From: Hyposmocoma kahamanoa
Lineage: Eukaryota > Arthropoda > Insecta > Lepidoptera > Cosmopterigidae
Length of the DNA: 64,000 nt
Assembly: GCF_003589595.1 (NCBI RefSeq)
Contig: NW_020654810.1
Coordinates: 16,510,548-16,574,547, forward strand
Direction of reading: 5' to 3'
The translations under genes were made by a program, and so were the position numbers. This document shows, in pieces, positions 1-12,200 of this stretch. Positions within the stretch are counted from its first letter, which is position 1. Each line of letters opens with the position of its first letter. The notes under the pieces are model-generated. The model did not search any database and was not told the DNA's origin. It saw only the letters and a list, made by a program, of their open reading frames with translations.

Positions 1-3000
1 TTATAGCTATGAGCGAACATGGCATAATTGCTATTACATGTTTAGCTTCGTTAAAGTCGCAAACCGTTAGATGATTTCGAAAACCCGACTTCAAGTATAC
101 ATGTGTCATAACCGGTTCTTATTGAGTTTAAAATCGCTCTATGTATTTAAAGATCTCGCCTTTACTACGTGAATTTTTGAAAAGTTTGAAACACTGGCAA
201 TAAAATGGTTGGGTAATATATAACAACATTATTGCCGAAATCAGCACGAAAACTGTTGTGTAGTGTTCAGCAAACAAGCATGGTCTCGCAATAAACCGGC
301 CGGTGCGGGACCGGTTACTCCAACTCGACCGAGGACAGCTCGAAATACGACCCCTCCCAACTTTACCCGGCAACTTTAAGATGGCTATTTTTCGAGTGCA
401 AAGTTTTGTATTTCGGATGCAGTTGTAAATATTTGGTTTTCTCACTGCGGTCTTCCTAACAAGTGAACCGTAAAGTACGTGCGAGTGGCGTCTTCATTCT
501 CAATCTGCGCAAGTCCGCGGTTTGCCGCTCGCATCACAATGTTGCTCCCTCTCCCACCCCCTACTTCTATTCGCAATTAAAACGATATTATCGGAATCAT
601 ACACTTTCCCCCTTGCAACTTTCAGGAGAGGGATTTTTTCGCGCTCTCAGCTCGTGATAAAGTGTACTCGCTATTATTTCTTCTTTTAGAACACGGGATT
701 TATAACTTCTTCGTAAAAGGATTCCAGGATCGGTTATTAATTTCATCGGAGATTGCATTTTTTGTTTTATTTTGTGAAGAGTTATTTATACAGAGATTTA
801 GAACAAGTTACTTGTCCGCTTTTTATATTTACGTACCTACTTGGAAATTTGTTTTTATCGTACTTCTATACAAAAAGTTGCTGCGTTAGTGAACTGACAC
901 CAAAAAATTTTGCTAGAAGTACTTGTTCAATATTCAATCTTGTCTTCATGGCTAATTAAAGACGACCTCAGTGGTCGAGTGGCTTACGCACCGGTTTTTA
1001 TGGTGTCGCTCTCTGCGATCTCTGAGATCCCGAGTTCGATCGCCAACCGGGTCAACGTAGAAAAAGTCACTTTTCCATATTGTCTCGGGTCTTAGTGTTT
1101 ATAGTACCGTTGTTGTTTCCGATTTCCATAACACAAGTGCTTTAGTTACTTTCTTTAGGATCAAAGCAACGTAGGTGATGTTGTCTAATATTTATTTATT
1201 TATATTTATTTAAAAGCAGCTATCTGTGATCGTAAGCATTTATAGACTGGAATTTATTTTAAAAACAAATGCATGGATAATCCCGTAGATCCTGGCCTAT
1301 TCGTCTCTACCACGTTATCAACCTGGTACGCAGATCATTGAATCTCATTGACCACAACTTGTACGTCTTTCATTTCAATTAAAGACAAATAACAGTGCAT
1401 TTAAGATTATTATTATTACAGAAGTTAAAAACATAATCAAGACATTAAAATCACAATGTGCTTTTCGTAATATATTGCAAATTGTAAAAAAGTGCTTAGA
1501 TACTTTTTAGTTTCAAAAAAACTTTTTTATAACATGGATAACAAAAAATAATTAAAGGAAGCTTTGTTAACCACTATACTATTATAATGATAAGCACATC
1601 AATTACAGCTCGTGTGGAGCCCACATGTCTAATCAAATGGGACACGATAACTCGGGTAATTGCACAGATCATTGATAAACGTTGATCATTACCTATTTAG
1701 CTAACTGTGTTTACTTGACTTGTAGAATATTCGATTCATTAATTAATTTGCAACCTCTATAGAACCTTTAGAAGATTTTAAGTTACTTTCACGTTACGAC
1801 GCTACAATACCAAAATGGTCTTTGACACCATGTATTTCTAGAACGTGTGGCGGGTTAAAAAATACGAGGATGCCGAGAGATCTTCGTCCAACAATAGAAC
1901 ATTGATGACGATTAAAAAAACGGAAATGCCCTTTGCAAAGGACTATGGTGCTTATCAGTTACCATAATAGTAAAACATGATCCGCTAAAGCAACGCGCGC
2001 ACACTAATCTAGGTCGCAATCGGAGGCCAAAGTGTGTCGTAAAACAACGCAGTCGCGAATAAAAGGGACGGAATCTTATTAAAGTAAATATTTATGGCAT
2101 TGCCATCAACCGATTGGACGAGGGTTCCGTCGCCATTGATAAATTGTCCCGCCGGTTGCGGCCTAACGGCTACTCTCCCAAATATTTCTCGTGTTACATA
2201 TCGCGCTAAAAAAAATTCGATGTGTTTGATTTATGACATAATTTCCTTTCACGCCTTTTGATAAGTTTCCTTGGAATTCGGGCGTGAGTGCGTCGCGGGA
2301 CACGGGGACGCTTTTATGCTGAGTAAATCTCGCCCACGCCGAACGCTTGAAACTTGCTTGAGCAAAATACAGTGAAAATAAATGAAACTTGAAAAAACTG
2401 AAAAACTTAGTGAGCTTCGGGAACTTAAATAGTTGAGCATCTCGACGCACAAAGTGGCGAGGCAATTTTGTCTCTATTTATTTACCTGAACATAGACAAG
2501 AGCATGTCTCCACACAATCAGCTTGACGGAAAAGTTGATTGTTCGTGTTCCATTCAACTTCACAATAGAGAAAATGAAGAGGAACCAATTCTTTTTACAG
2601 CAGCTTTTATCCACCGTTTCCTACGCTTGCCGAAAGTTTGCATTTAGACTCTCGACTCGAATGCATTAGAATCTGTGCAAATATTTGTCCTCGAGTCGAC
2701 TATGTATTTTTCTTTTGGGCGATGATTTCGATAAATTGTTTATACATTTGAGAACCTAAAACCTGGTTTTGTTATTCTCTTTACGGTCGTTCTACTAGTA
2801 CTGCAACTGCGTAGCAAGTTGTAATATAATCATACATCATAGCCTGTCCCAAAACTGAAACAAACGCTCCAATTAATAGGCTTCTTATAAGGATCGATCG
2901 CATAAGGCCGCCAATGGCAGGCAATTCTGTTTTCTCATAACCTCGTCTTTTTCTCACTAATAGCTATTGCGATTAACTTGTTATTATTAGCTGAGCTCAG

Positions 3001-6000
3001 AAGCAATCCGGCAATTATTTACGTAGCAAACATTATGTCACGATGAAAGCTCGTTGATAAAACTTTTGGCTAACTATTACGTCAGAATGGACAATTCCCG
3101 AACATCTCTTAATTATGGTGCTGCGTATTTCGTATTACAATAATGAAGCGAAACAATAACAAAAGTTTGGACGTCGGAGCGCGGCCGGCGAACAACTTCA
3201 CCGCTCTGCTCATTTGAGTGCTTGTTGAGCTCCTAATGAAAACTTGCCAGTTACCGCCGACATAGAACGTTACTTTTATTGGGCAAAAAACAAGGACAAA
3301 GTCGCCACTATGACTCGTGTTAATCCACTTTTACTTATATTTCGCTTTCGGCTTCAATTAGCTAACTTATAACTTGGCCGGAATTACAGATTAAGAGACT
3401 CATTTACAATAAATTCTAGTAACGACGGGCTTGGGGAAGGGAAAAGGTAGCGAAGGTATAGAAAAAATGTAGCACACAACCCTCGAAGGCGTAGAGGGCA
3501 CGACGTGGAGGCCTAAAGTTGTATAACGTCCGTTATCGACGCCTACAATAAGTCGCGTTTTATACGGTTATTATAGCGCCATAAACGCCACCGGCCGGTG
3601 TTTCATACAGTGCCGGGCAGATTATACTGCCTGCGGGCCGCGGGGTGAAGGGGTGGGGTGCTGGGCGCGCGAGGCGGGCCCGCCCACTGTCAGCTCCACG
3701 TGCCGCCCGACAGATGTGTCGAGATATCCGATATCGGGAGACACATTCATAATCTTTGCCTCAACCTTTTGCTTCTTATATTAAAATAACTAAACCTTCT
3801 CTCAGGTGAGAACATGACGTGAATTAAAAATTGGGCCACTAATATACAGGCGGAATCCCAAGGCCACGAAAAATATTTAGGTGAAATAGTAATTACACTT
3901 TATTCCACAGCACACACACTACACTTACGCTTTTAGTTTCGTTTTTCAAATATAATTTTTTACAATCTTTGTTTTAATGACTGAATGGTAATAAAGTATT
4001 TCTTGTAAAAGTTTGGATTACGAAGGGTATAAATTATTCTGATGCATGTTTAATTTGTCAAAGCAGAACCCACGGAAGGCAACGCTCGCAAATCACCCGA
4101 AATCCCCAGATTTAATTAAAGTATTCCACCTAAAAATAAAGGTACATGTACAGTACCTACTCTAATTGACGCCGAAAAAAAAGTTAATTCCTGGAGCGAC
4201 GTTGGAAGAACTTTCATTAGCGTTTCACGACTATAATTGCAAGTTAAAATAATTATGTTTACGGAATCCTTTTCTTACCCAGAGATTATTTATCTTCTCC
4301 ATTGTTACAAGAAGTGACGCGGACGAATTTCACGAAAATACCCCATTTATCTACAGCGAGCACACAAAGGCAATGCGAAACCCAAAACTTTTTACGTGGT
4401 CAGTGACAATGCTATTTCTCTCTTTTCTCTTAACGTTTCATTTCTAACTTCTAAGGGTATTGTATTTGTACAGTTTGTGGGCGGCAATAAAACATGTTCT
4501 ATTTTAGGGTTTGACGTTGTCTTACAGGAGTTCTTAGATCCAATTCGGCAGTCGCATTTTATATTTGCTCAAGCGTCGCCCGCAGATAACTTAACTCAGC
4601 AGCGGCCGCTTTTGCTTACTTTATTCGGTTTACAGACCCGCATAAATAAGGGAAGCTATCGGCTCCACTCGCCATGGAACTACATAATCTGCTTCACCGC
4701 CCCCTCTCGCCGTTTCACTTATTATCCCTGTATAAAAACAACGCTTTATCAAGTTTTGTACTCCGCCGACACCATGTTTTACGCGAGAAGGGATTGCTAT
4801 CAATCGTTTTTATTCGGAACGCAATAACGCAGTAGCGATTTTCTTCCTTCATAGACCGTGCCGACCTTATAATGCATAAAGAAAATACGGTCATCTATGG
4901 AACTCAACTGAACCCTTATTTGCCTTTTCGGTGTGTTACTATCTTTGCCTCAATTCCTACGCAAAGCCACCCCGCCGCGCGTGAAATACCAAATGCGCCC
5001 TAGTTTCGTGGAACGGATCGCGCTGTTTGTTTAGGCCAACTGGAGCCGCGAAAGGTGATGGACTCAATATTAACAAAGAGCCATCGTCGGATTATAAATA
5101 TCGGTGGAAAGGTGTAACATTTTGACGGGTGTTTGTTGATTAGCAACTGTTAAGTGAGGTCGTGATAAATGATTTTAAGGTTTTGTTTATACAAAGAGCA
5201 GCTCTGTTTGAGAATGACTCATTGCTGTCATGAAACTTATGCACACGTGCCCATATCAACACGTGGACAGGCCAACGAGCGAGTTACAAGTTCGGCGAGG
5301 GAGCGCGTATACGTGTCAGCATAATTGCGGCGCCGTCTACTGTTTGCCGAGCGGCTCGCTAATGCTATTTGCCGTGGCGGGTGGACACGTCACATCACGT
5401 GTGTGTGTCTTAATCGTTAGCAGACAGAAACATGCCTACTCATCTCCTTGTTTTGTTTGCCACTTTAAGCAGAAACTTTGACAATGTCAGGTGATTACGT
5501 GATTTTGGGACAACGGACCGAAGACGTGTTTCGAAGTTCTAGGATTTATTTGTGTGACAGATTGTTAAGCTCGAAAGTATAAGTCACCGTATGGGGCAAA
5601 GTAAATATCGGAAAGCGATTCGAATGTCTAGTGCGAAACTCAAAATTCCAATTTGTAATTCATGAATCGTATAAGGAGGAACTTCAGCGATCTTTTGAGT
5701 ACGGCCGGCGAACGTATTGTCGAAGTTGGTCGTTGCAGTAGCCACGTGAATATCTTGGAGCGTTTAAAGGATCTTGATTGTATTGTGAATAGCGCTTCTA
5801 AGTTTTAATATTAAATTGGATATTTCAAGCAATCGACGGCTTTGATCGCGCCAGCCGCCCAACAATGCTTGGTTGATAGGCATTGTCAAACTGATTGACG
5901 TCCCTTTTGAACTTATACTGATGCGCATTTCGCTTTTGTTAAGATAGAAGTTAATTTTGCTACCTACTCAAACGTGTGAACGTGGGTACGGGTAGATTAT

Positions 6001-6201
6001 ATTTAATTATAAGCAAAGTTATAAGCGTACGAGAAGGCCCGGTGTATTAGTATAGTTTATAGACTGTTAATCAACCAATTTTCCATGAATTACTATAACA
6101 TAATTAAGGCACATCATTATTTATACCTCCGTATTATTTGTGCCATATTCCAAGAACCTTAGGTAACAATATATTAATTATTATACTGTTCATTGTTTCA
6201 G
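1..6201 (+). other. upstream intron of Rbp6 (partial)
   Basis: Non-coding sequence before the first visible exon, ending in a pyrimidine tract and AG at 6200-6201. The next exon starts inside a codon (one base needed from upstream), so the preceding coding exon must lie before base 1. I looked for an exon encoding the RNP2 motif of RRM2 and saw none. One SINE copy sits at about 960-1215; the rest shows no recognised repeat. GC-rich patches at about 3590-3720 have no coding pattern I trust. Confidence 0.7.
960..1215 (+). repeat. tRNA-derived SINE, family B, copy 1
   Basis: Starts with a box A-like stretch (GACCTCAGTGGTCGAGTGGC) and has a box B-like GAGTTCGATCGCC near 1035, then a non-tRNA body and an AT-rich (TATTTATTT) tail ending near 1213. 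The copy at 55152-55318 shares the head, the TTGTTTCCGATTTC(C/T)ATAACA stretch and the TTAGTTACT...GGATCA(A/G)AGCAACGTA stretch, so it is a dispersed family. The layout (tRNA-like head, unrelated body, TATTTATT tail) is that of common lepidopteran SINEs. It lies in the sense orientation of the Rbp6 intron. Confidence 0.8.
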
Positions 6202-6284
6202 GTTTTGGTTTCGTCACGTTTCAAAGTGAAGATATTGTAGATAAAGTGTGCGAAATACATTTTCACGAAATCAACAACAAAATG
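6202..6284 (+). CDS. Rbp6: Rbp6 exon a: end of RRM2 with RNP1
   Basis: 83 nt. Acceptor AG at 6200-6201 after TTCATTGTTTC, donor GTAAGT at 6285. The exon supplies the last two bases of a Gly codon and then 27 codons, [12 protein letters not shown]... to ...EINNKM, so it enters in phase 1 and leaves in phase 0. FGFVTF contains the aromatic residues of RNP1 that stack on RNA bases in RRM domains. The matching vertebrate Musashi segment reads [22 protein letters not shown], a near identity. The in-frame ATG at 6138 is intronic and is not a start. Confidence 0.93.
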
Positions 6285-9200
6285 GTAAGTTGTTTTTCTG
6301 TTATTACACCTACATGTCACAAAACACAGTTCTAAATAAAATTTATATTGCTAAATACAATATTGACGCTTTAAACCCATCTGATATTCAAGAAACAGTT
6401 GATATATTATTATTTTAGAATTACATGTAAAGATGAAAGCCTGGTGGACTAATATATAATATAACTCGTTATCTAATTCCCACTCCACTTTCTTACCACA
6501 CACAATTTTAACACGCTTATAAGTTAGCATAAGTTAATGTAAGCTCTGTACATTTGAGTTAAAATATACAAATCATCATTATCAATATTCCATCATGTGT
6601 AACTTTGAAGCCACTTACCAGAAATCGTGGTAACCATTAAAGGTTTGACCTTCCGCCACTCAAGTTTTTCGGAATGTTTGAGCGAAATTTAATTTAAATT
6701 TACATTTTCGGCTAGGGTTTTGCTTTGAGGAAACCTGCACACATTCGCAAAGGAATTTAATGATGTATCTAGGCGTAGACTAGGGTTCCACCCCTATGTT
6801 GTGTATATTCCAAAGATTCGCACTAAGCGTTACGCTTCCACATTTATATGGCGAACGGCTATGGAGACGAATTCCCTGCCTGCAGACTTGTTCCCTGAAT
6901 GTTATAACTTGGGCCTTTTCAAGGCCAGAGTGGGCATTATTTAGGTGTGCATGCTTCATCGTATCTCATCGTGACTTTCCAATATGTGCAGTGAATAAAA
7001 TTCGTTTATTCAATTTCGTTTCTCAGAGACGTGGTAAGAATATTCTCTGTCATTTTTAAGCAAAACTGTTAACTAGTGCATACTAACATTGTATAATGCC
7101 ATCAGGCGTACGACTTGTTCTTCCCGTCACTTGGTATCATAAAAAAAATGCTATGCTACATAACTTGTGTCGCCTCATTAAGGTTGTGACGTCACAAACT
7201 AATTATAGCCATTTCTTTCTAATACCTCATTTATAAATGCCAGTAACTGCTAATACTACAATTTTATTAAATGGCTTAAACAATGTCCTTTCTAGCAAAT
7301 TTGTAAAAATCATAACACTAGAAATATCATCAAATGTACAAACAGCCGTTTAGCTTCTTTGGTAAAAAATGGGTGCTATGAAAAAACAGAACTTTAGCAA
7401 AAGGATACAAAGGTAAAAAAACAGATCTGGAAAATAAAAAGTAGGTCACTAATAAAAACTTTCTCGTTTTTAAGTTCTCTGTAAAAAAAGTACCTTGCCT
7501 TATTATGAACATCTACATTTTGTTTATAATTGTAACACTTTTTTTTCTATTTTGTTAAAACAATTTTTTTGAGGAATAAACCTCATGAGCGCGATATCAT
7601 AATTCAACGATCTATCAAATTAATAAAACCTTAATTGGTTTTATTTAATATGACTTTTTATATTATCATTTTATCCTTAAACTACAAAATCAAGCAAACT
7701 TGTTTACAAGGAATCTGCGTGCGACTCTATACTAACTTGACATTGTCGGTCAGATATCAATTAGAGAAGGACCCGAGCTGGCGGCTCGCCAAACTAAGCC
7801 AATAAAGCGCCCCACTAAAGCTGGCTTTTACTATGTTTAGATTTTTCTCCGCCAGGGGGCCGTGACATGTGTATTCGAGATGTAGCCACGACACCCCGTG
7901 ATTTAAGCCGCAGACAGATGAGATTGCGCTGTTGATTTAAACAGTCTGGATGGTTTAGATGGTCTTTTGTCGACTTTGTCTTTCTTGAATAGTGGTGGTT
8001 ACATATGAAGAAGACATTTAAAAGCTAGAGACTTTTATCGTTTTTTTAAGAGTGGTGATAGGAGTCTCTATGCAGCGGTCACTTGAGAAGTGATCCCCAG
8101 GATAGGAAGGACTACTCCTTCCTTCCTTATTCCTTCCTACTTACTTCTACCATTAAAAAGTTTTGCTGTGTTCCCGTTTGAAGGTTAAGGAAACATAAAA
8201 CTGAAGATTTCATATGCCACAACCGTCAACGCGTTCATGATACTTCCATAGTCTCTACGGTATCTACATATATGCGACGGTTACTAATTCCCATCAGGTG
8301 AACCGTCTGACTGTTAACTGGTTTACGTACCATGAAAGGAAAGGTAATCATTTATTTTTAATTTAATCCGTATTTTACAAACTTGCTTACACTAACACCG
8401 CAGGCAATTAATTCAAACTTTCCCCTCGTAACAGTGTTGTCTACCGCTGTCCACTATCCGCGCAACATTACTAGTTGCCCTTTACAAGACTATTACAATC
8501 ATGTGCCGCTATAAACCTCGCCCCGATTAACTTGTACGACGCAGCACGCACATTGTCTACCCCCACGTTTTATTATTTCATTCAAATTTTCAGGACGCTC
8601 GCTGACGAATTTATCGCGCCACTTCACGCATGCTCTATGCTATAACTCCAATAAAACTAATTATACGATAATTACTACACTAATAAATGTAACAGCATAG
8701 TCATAAAACTCATTACATTTTGTATTTGCCTAGTAAAGTAAACCTCATTTGAATTCTGTTCGATACAAGTTCAAAACAGCAGAAATCCCTGTCTAAAAGA
8801 TCACAGCTGTAGGTACTTAGGCACGATCCATAACGTGCGTCGTAGTCAAAGTTTTCGCCATCCCTCGAAAGTAAAGGAGGGCGACACCGCTCCCGGCCGT
8901 TGTCGATGCATATTCCTGATTATTAATGCTTGTTTTTTGTGTCTTGCCCTATTGTCTCGCACGATAATGGCTGTACGAAACTCACGGCATGTGTCGGGTG
9001 GAATCGCAAGGGTGATGCGTGCCCTAAGTGGAGTAAACAACGAACAAAGACATCAAACAAATGGGTAGTGTTTTAGAGTAATTACGGTTCGCTTCCGTGC
9101 GAAACGAGAGGTGAGCATGATGCGAACCTGCTCCCTAGGCGTAACATATACACGACGGAAACTAATCGCTTATTATTTTGCCCTTTTTTGTTGCGTGTCG

Positions 9201-12200
9201 GTGCAAATGATCAATGTTACTGTAAACTTCCTTTTCACTTGCCTTCCTAAACAATGTAAACAGAATGGAGTTACAAAGTAAAGAAAGTACATTGTTTGTT
9301 TAATGTCGCTTCTTGTGCTTTATATCGATACATTTTTCAACATCTAGCAGAGTAATCTTGAGTATACATTTAATTCAGGAACGTGATACGTAAACAGAGA
9401 AGGCTATTAAAAATCCGCGTAGTTTATCATAAACACATCTAATAGTTATATTTACGCACGCAATAAAGAAGACAGAGGCGTCACGTCAGCACTGGCGTTT
9501 ACGCCACGGGTAGCTGCCCTCGTAAATTTAATATGTCATCTCTTATATTAAAATGGTCGTTAAGCTAATAGCTGCTCCGCCTTCCCGCACGAGAGTGATA
9601 GGGTGATGCCGTGGCTTACTTTGAATAATAAAAAAAATATTATCTTTATTTTCGGATAACGGAAATTGTGACGTAGAATGTCCAGGCAGTCCAGCAAGTA
9701 TGATTAATGCTTGCGCGTGACATGTTCACCTCAGTCTTAACATTTTGTTCGTTTTATTTTCCGTTTTAGCTATTTGAAACAACGTATTATTACTATTATT
9801 GTAATGTAAATACAACAATAAGTCAAGTTTTAATACGGAAAATTAAGATTCGAAACGATGTTTAATTAACGATTGTTTGTTGTAAAAGACATTGCGCGAG
9901 GAAACTCTCGGCGCTGCATTTTGAAACATAAATACGGGCCTCCATTTAACGTTCGCAACAAATTTTCGTCACTCCATTACGTCCTTACACATTACTCCTT
10001 TAATTGCTTCCGCTTACCATGAATTTTAACAACAAAGCAGCAACGTGCCGCAAAATGGGTGAAATACAATGTAGTTTAGATTTCACCTCCTAACATCAAT
10101 TTCTATTTGCCGGATTTAAGCAGCCCCGGGACGTACACCTGCGCCTTTTCTTTACACACCTGTTAAAGTCATCCCATTACGGAGCAAATAAGGGCGCGCA
10201 AATGCGTAGCTTTCAAGAAAATTTCACTGAATTTGTCAAAGGCTGTCGAAAGTGCAATTTATTGTTCGATTATTCGAGTCCCATTGGCCCTCAAGAAGTA
10301 CTCGTAACAATCACAAATTGCCACAAATCTCGAACCATGTGTAGTTATCGTATATCACGTCCACTTGAAGAAAATTCAGATTTAAGAGTTCACCGAGTGA
10401 AATATACCTATCAAACTAGCTGCATTAGCTTCGAACATAAAGTTACAAGTTGTGTAGATCGCCCAACTTTTGCAAATAAGCAACTTTTATGGTGTAAGCC
10501 ACACGAGCGAATTTCCCGGTTTTATTTTTCGAACTACGGGCTACGTTTTATTGGACGTTTAACTAATGGTTTTCCAAAACAACGTGACAGCAGTACTCGA
10601 TGATTCATTACGCACGTTTTTTGCACATCCATATCAATTTTAATATTTCTCACGGTTAACATAACCGCGAGAAATTCACATTCGAAATTCGTTCACGTTC
10701 CAACAAAAGGCGGTGACATAACAATGCACTAGAAGCATTACAATCACATAAACACATGCAAGGGATGCGGGCAATCGCGTATATTTTTCTCCTCAATCGT
10801 GCATGAGGCAAACAAATGGTTTCCGTTTACGAAATAACACTAAAAGTAGGCACATTTGAAACTGCCACTTAAATCTTGGGATCCTCGATCGCCATTTCTC
10901 TTAGCGTCTTAACTGGCTGGTGTAGGGCTGGCGGGTGCCGGCTGCCGGGGCACCCTTGTCGTTACTGCTACATTAAAGAATGGCCTACACACCCATACGA
11001 AGCGTGCACCCGCCGAGTTCTTGATAAGAAAAGAGATTCAAGCAAGATTAATTCTGCCCTTGTCTCGAGCAATTTTCGTTTACGAAATTCTCGTAAACTT
11101 TCAGCGGATGCGGAAACATTCACACTTTTTTTCGAATATTGGATAAAAAGACACATCTTGAGTACCCGCTACTCGCTCCGCTGGTATGTCCCCCTCTCCC
11201 TCTCACCGTTTGAACAATCAATCACGTGCTCCTCCGCAACCGTGATTACCATAAACTTCCCGTTTTAGCAGGACCCAGCCCGCTTCATCTAAGCTTTATC
11301 GATTCGTCCGCGGCCATTTTTGCGCCTTCTATATATCAAGCGGCTCTCTCCGACAGTCCCTTTTCATTGAAACTTGCAATTGGCAAGTTTTGGGGTCGAA
11401 GATTTGGAGGGATTCTATCTAGTCTTTTTTTCATGGCCGACTAAAACTTTTTATTTAAAAGTTTCTCGGTAACATCGAGTGTAAAACTTTAAGAATTTAT
11501 ATCTGCAGTAAACTCCATCTTCTGTGTACATTGAAAAGGAATATTTGTTAAAAAAAAAACAATGAATTTAATCTTGAATGTCTTAAGAATGCAAATGGAA
11601 AGTTTCAATTTGAGCATGCTAATAGAGGTGACATGAGTTCCCACATGACTAGCCATTAATAATACAGGGGCTCTCTGCGCGAAGCTGTAACGAGGTTTGG
11701 GAGACACTCTCAACCTCCCTCGCTGTTACTTGTTGATAAGATAGTCTCAAATTATTATAATCAATGCTTTTCTCAACTTTCAGAGCATGCAGCTTTAATA
11801 CTAACCATTAAACTTTAAGCAGTTACGCTCAACGCGACTTTTCTATTCATTTATACCTTCGTTTTACATCAAATAAATTACAAATTCGATCACCAGCCGC
11901 TAGCAATCAGTATTTGATCAACAACCTAATTTCCTATGTACGTATAAAGTATAAATTTAATGGTTATAAAGGCGTACGGCACGCAATTTCCAAATGACGC
12001 AACTAACTCGAGTGTAGGCAAAGACGTAAATTATGGCTCAACAGGCCCTTCCGGCCGTTAACGATTTCTGCTAGAACTTAAACCGGAGCGTGAAAGAAAA
12101 TTAATTAATCACACATGTGGGCTACGAATTAAATTTGGCTGCCGTGCGACACAATGCATGCACTCGCTCGTATAAAGACGATCGATTTTATGTGTCTCGA

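Noticed and set aside
4396..4827. 143-codon open frame on the + strand
   Set aside because: No recognisable domain, mixed composition, and sits in a presumed intron without splice context. A frame of this length is possible by chance in 64 kb.
6138..6335. ATG at 6138 as a start codon for the RRM exon
   Set aside because: The bases 6138-6201 are intron with a clear acceptor. A protein starting there would lack most of RRM2, which no Musashi protein does.
10202..10603. 133-codon open frame on the + strand
   Set aside because: No recognised motif, AT-rich codon use like the surrounding intron, no neighbouring exon or promoter.
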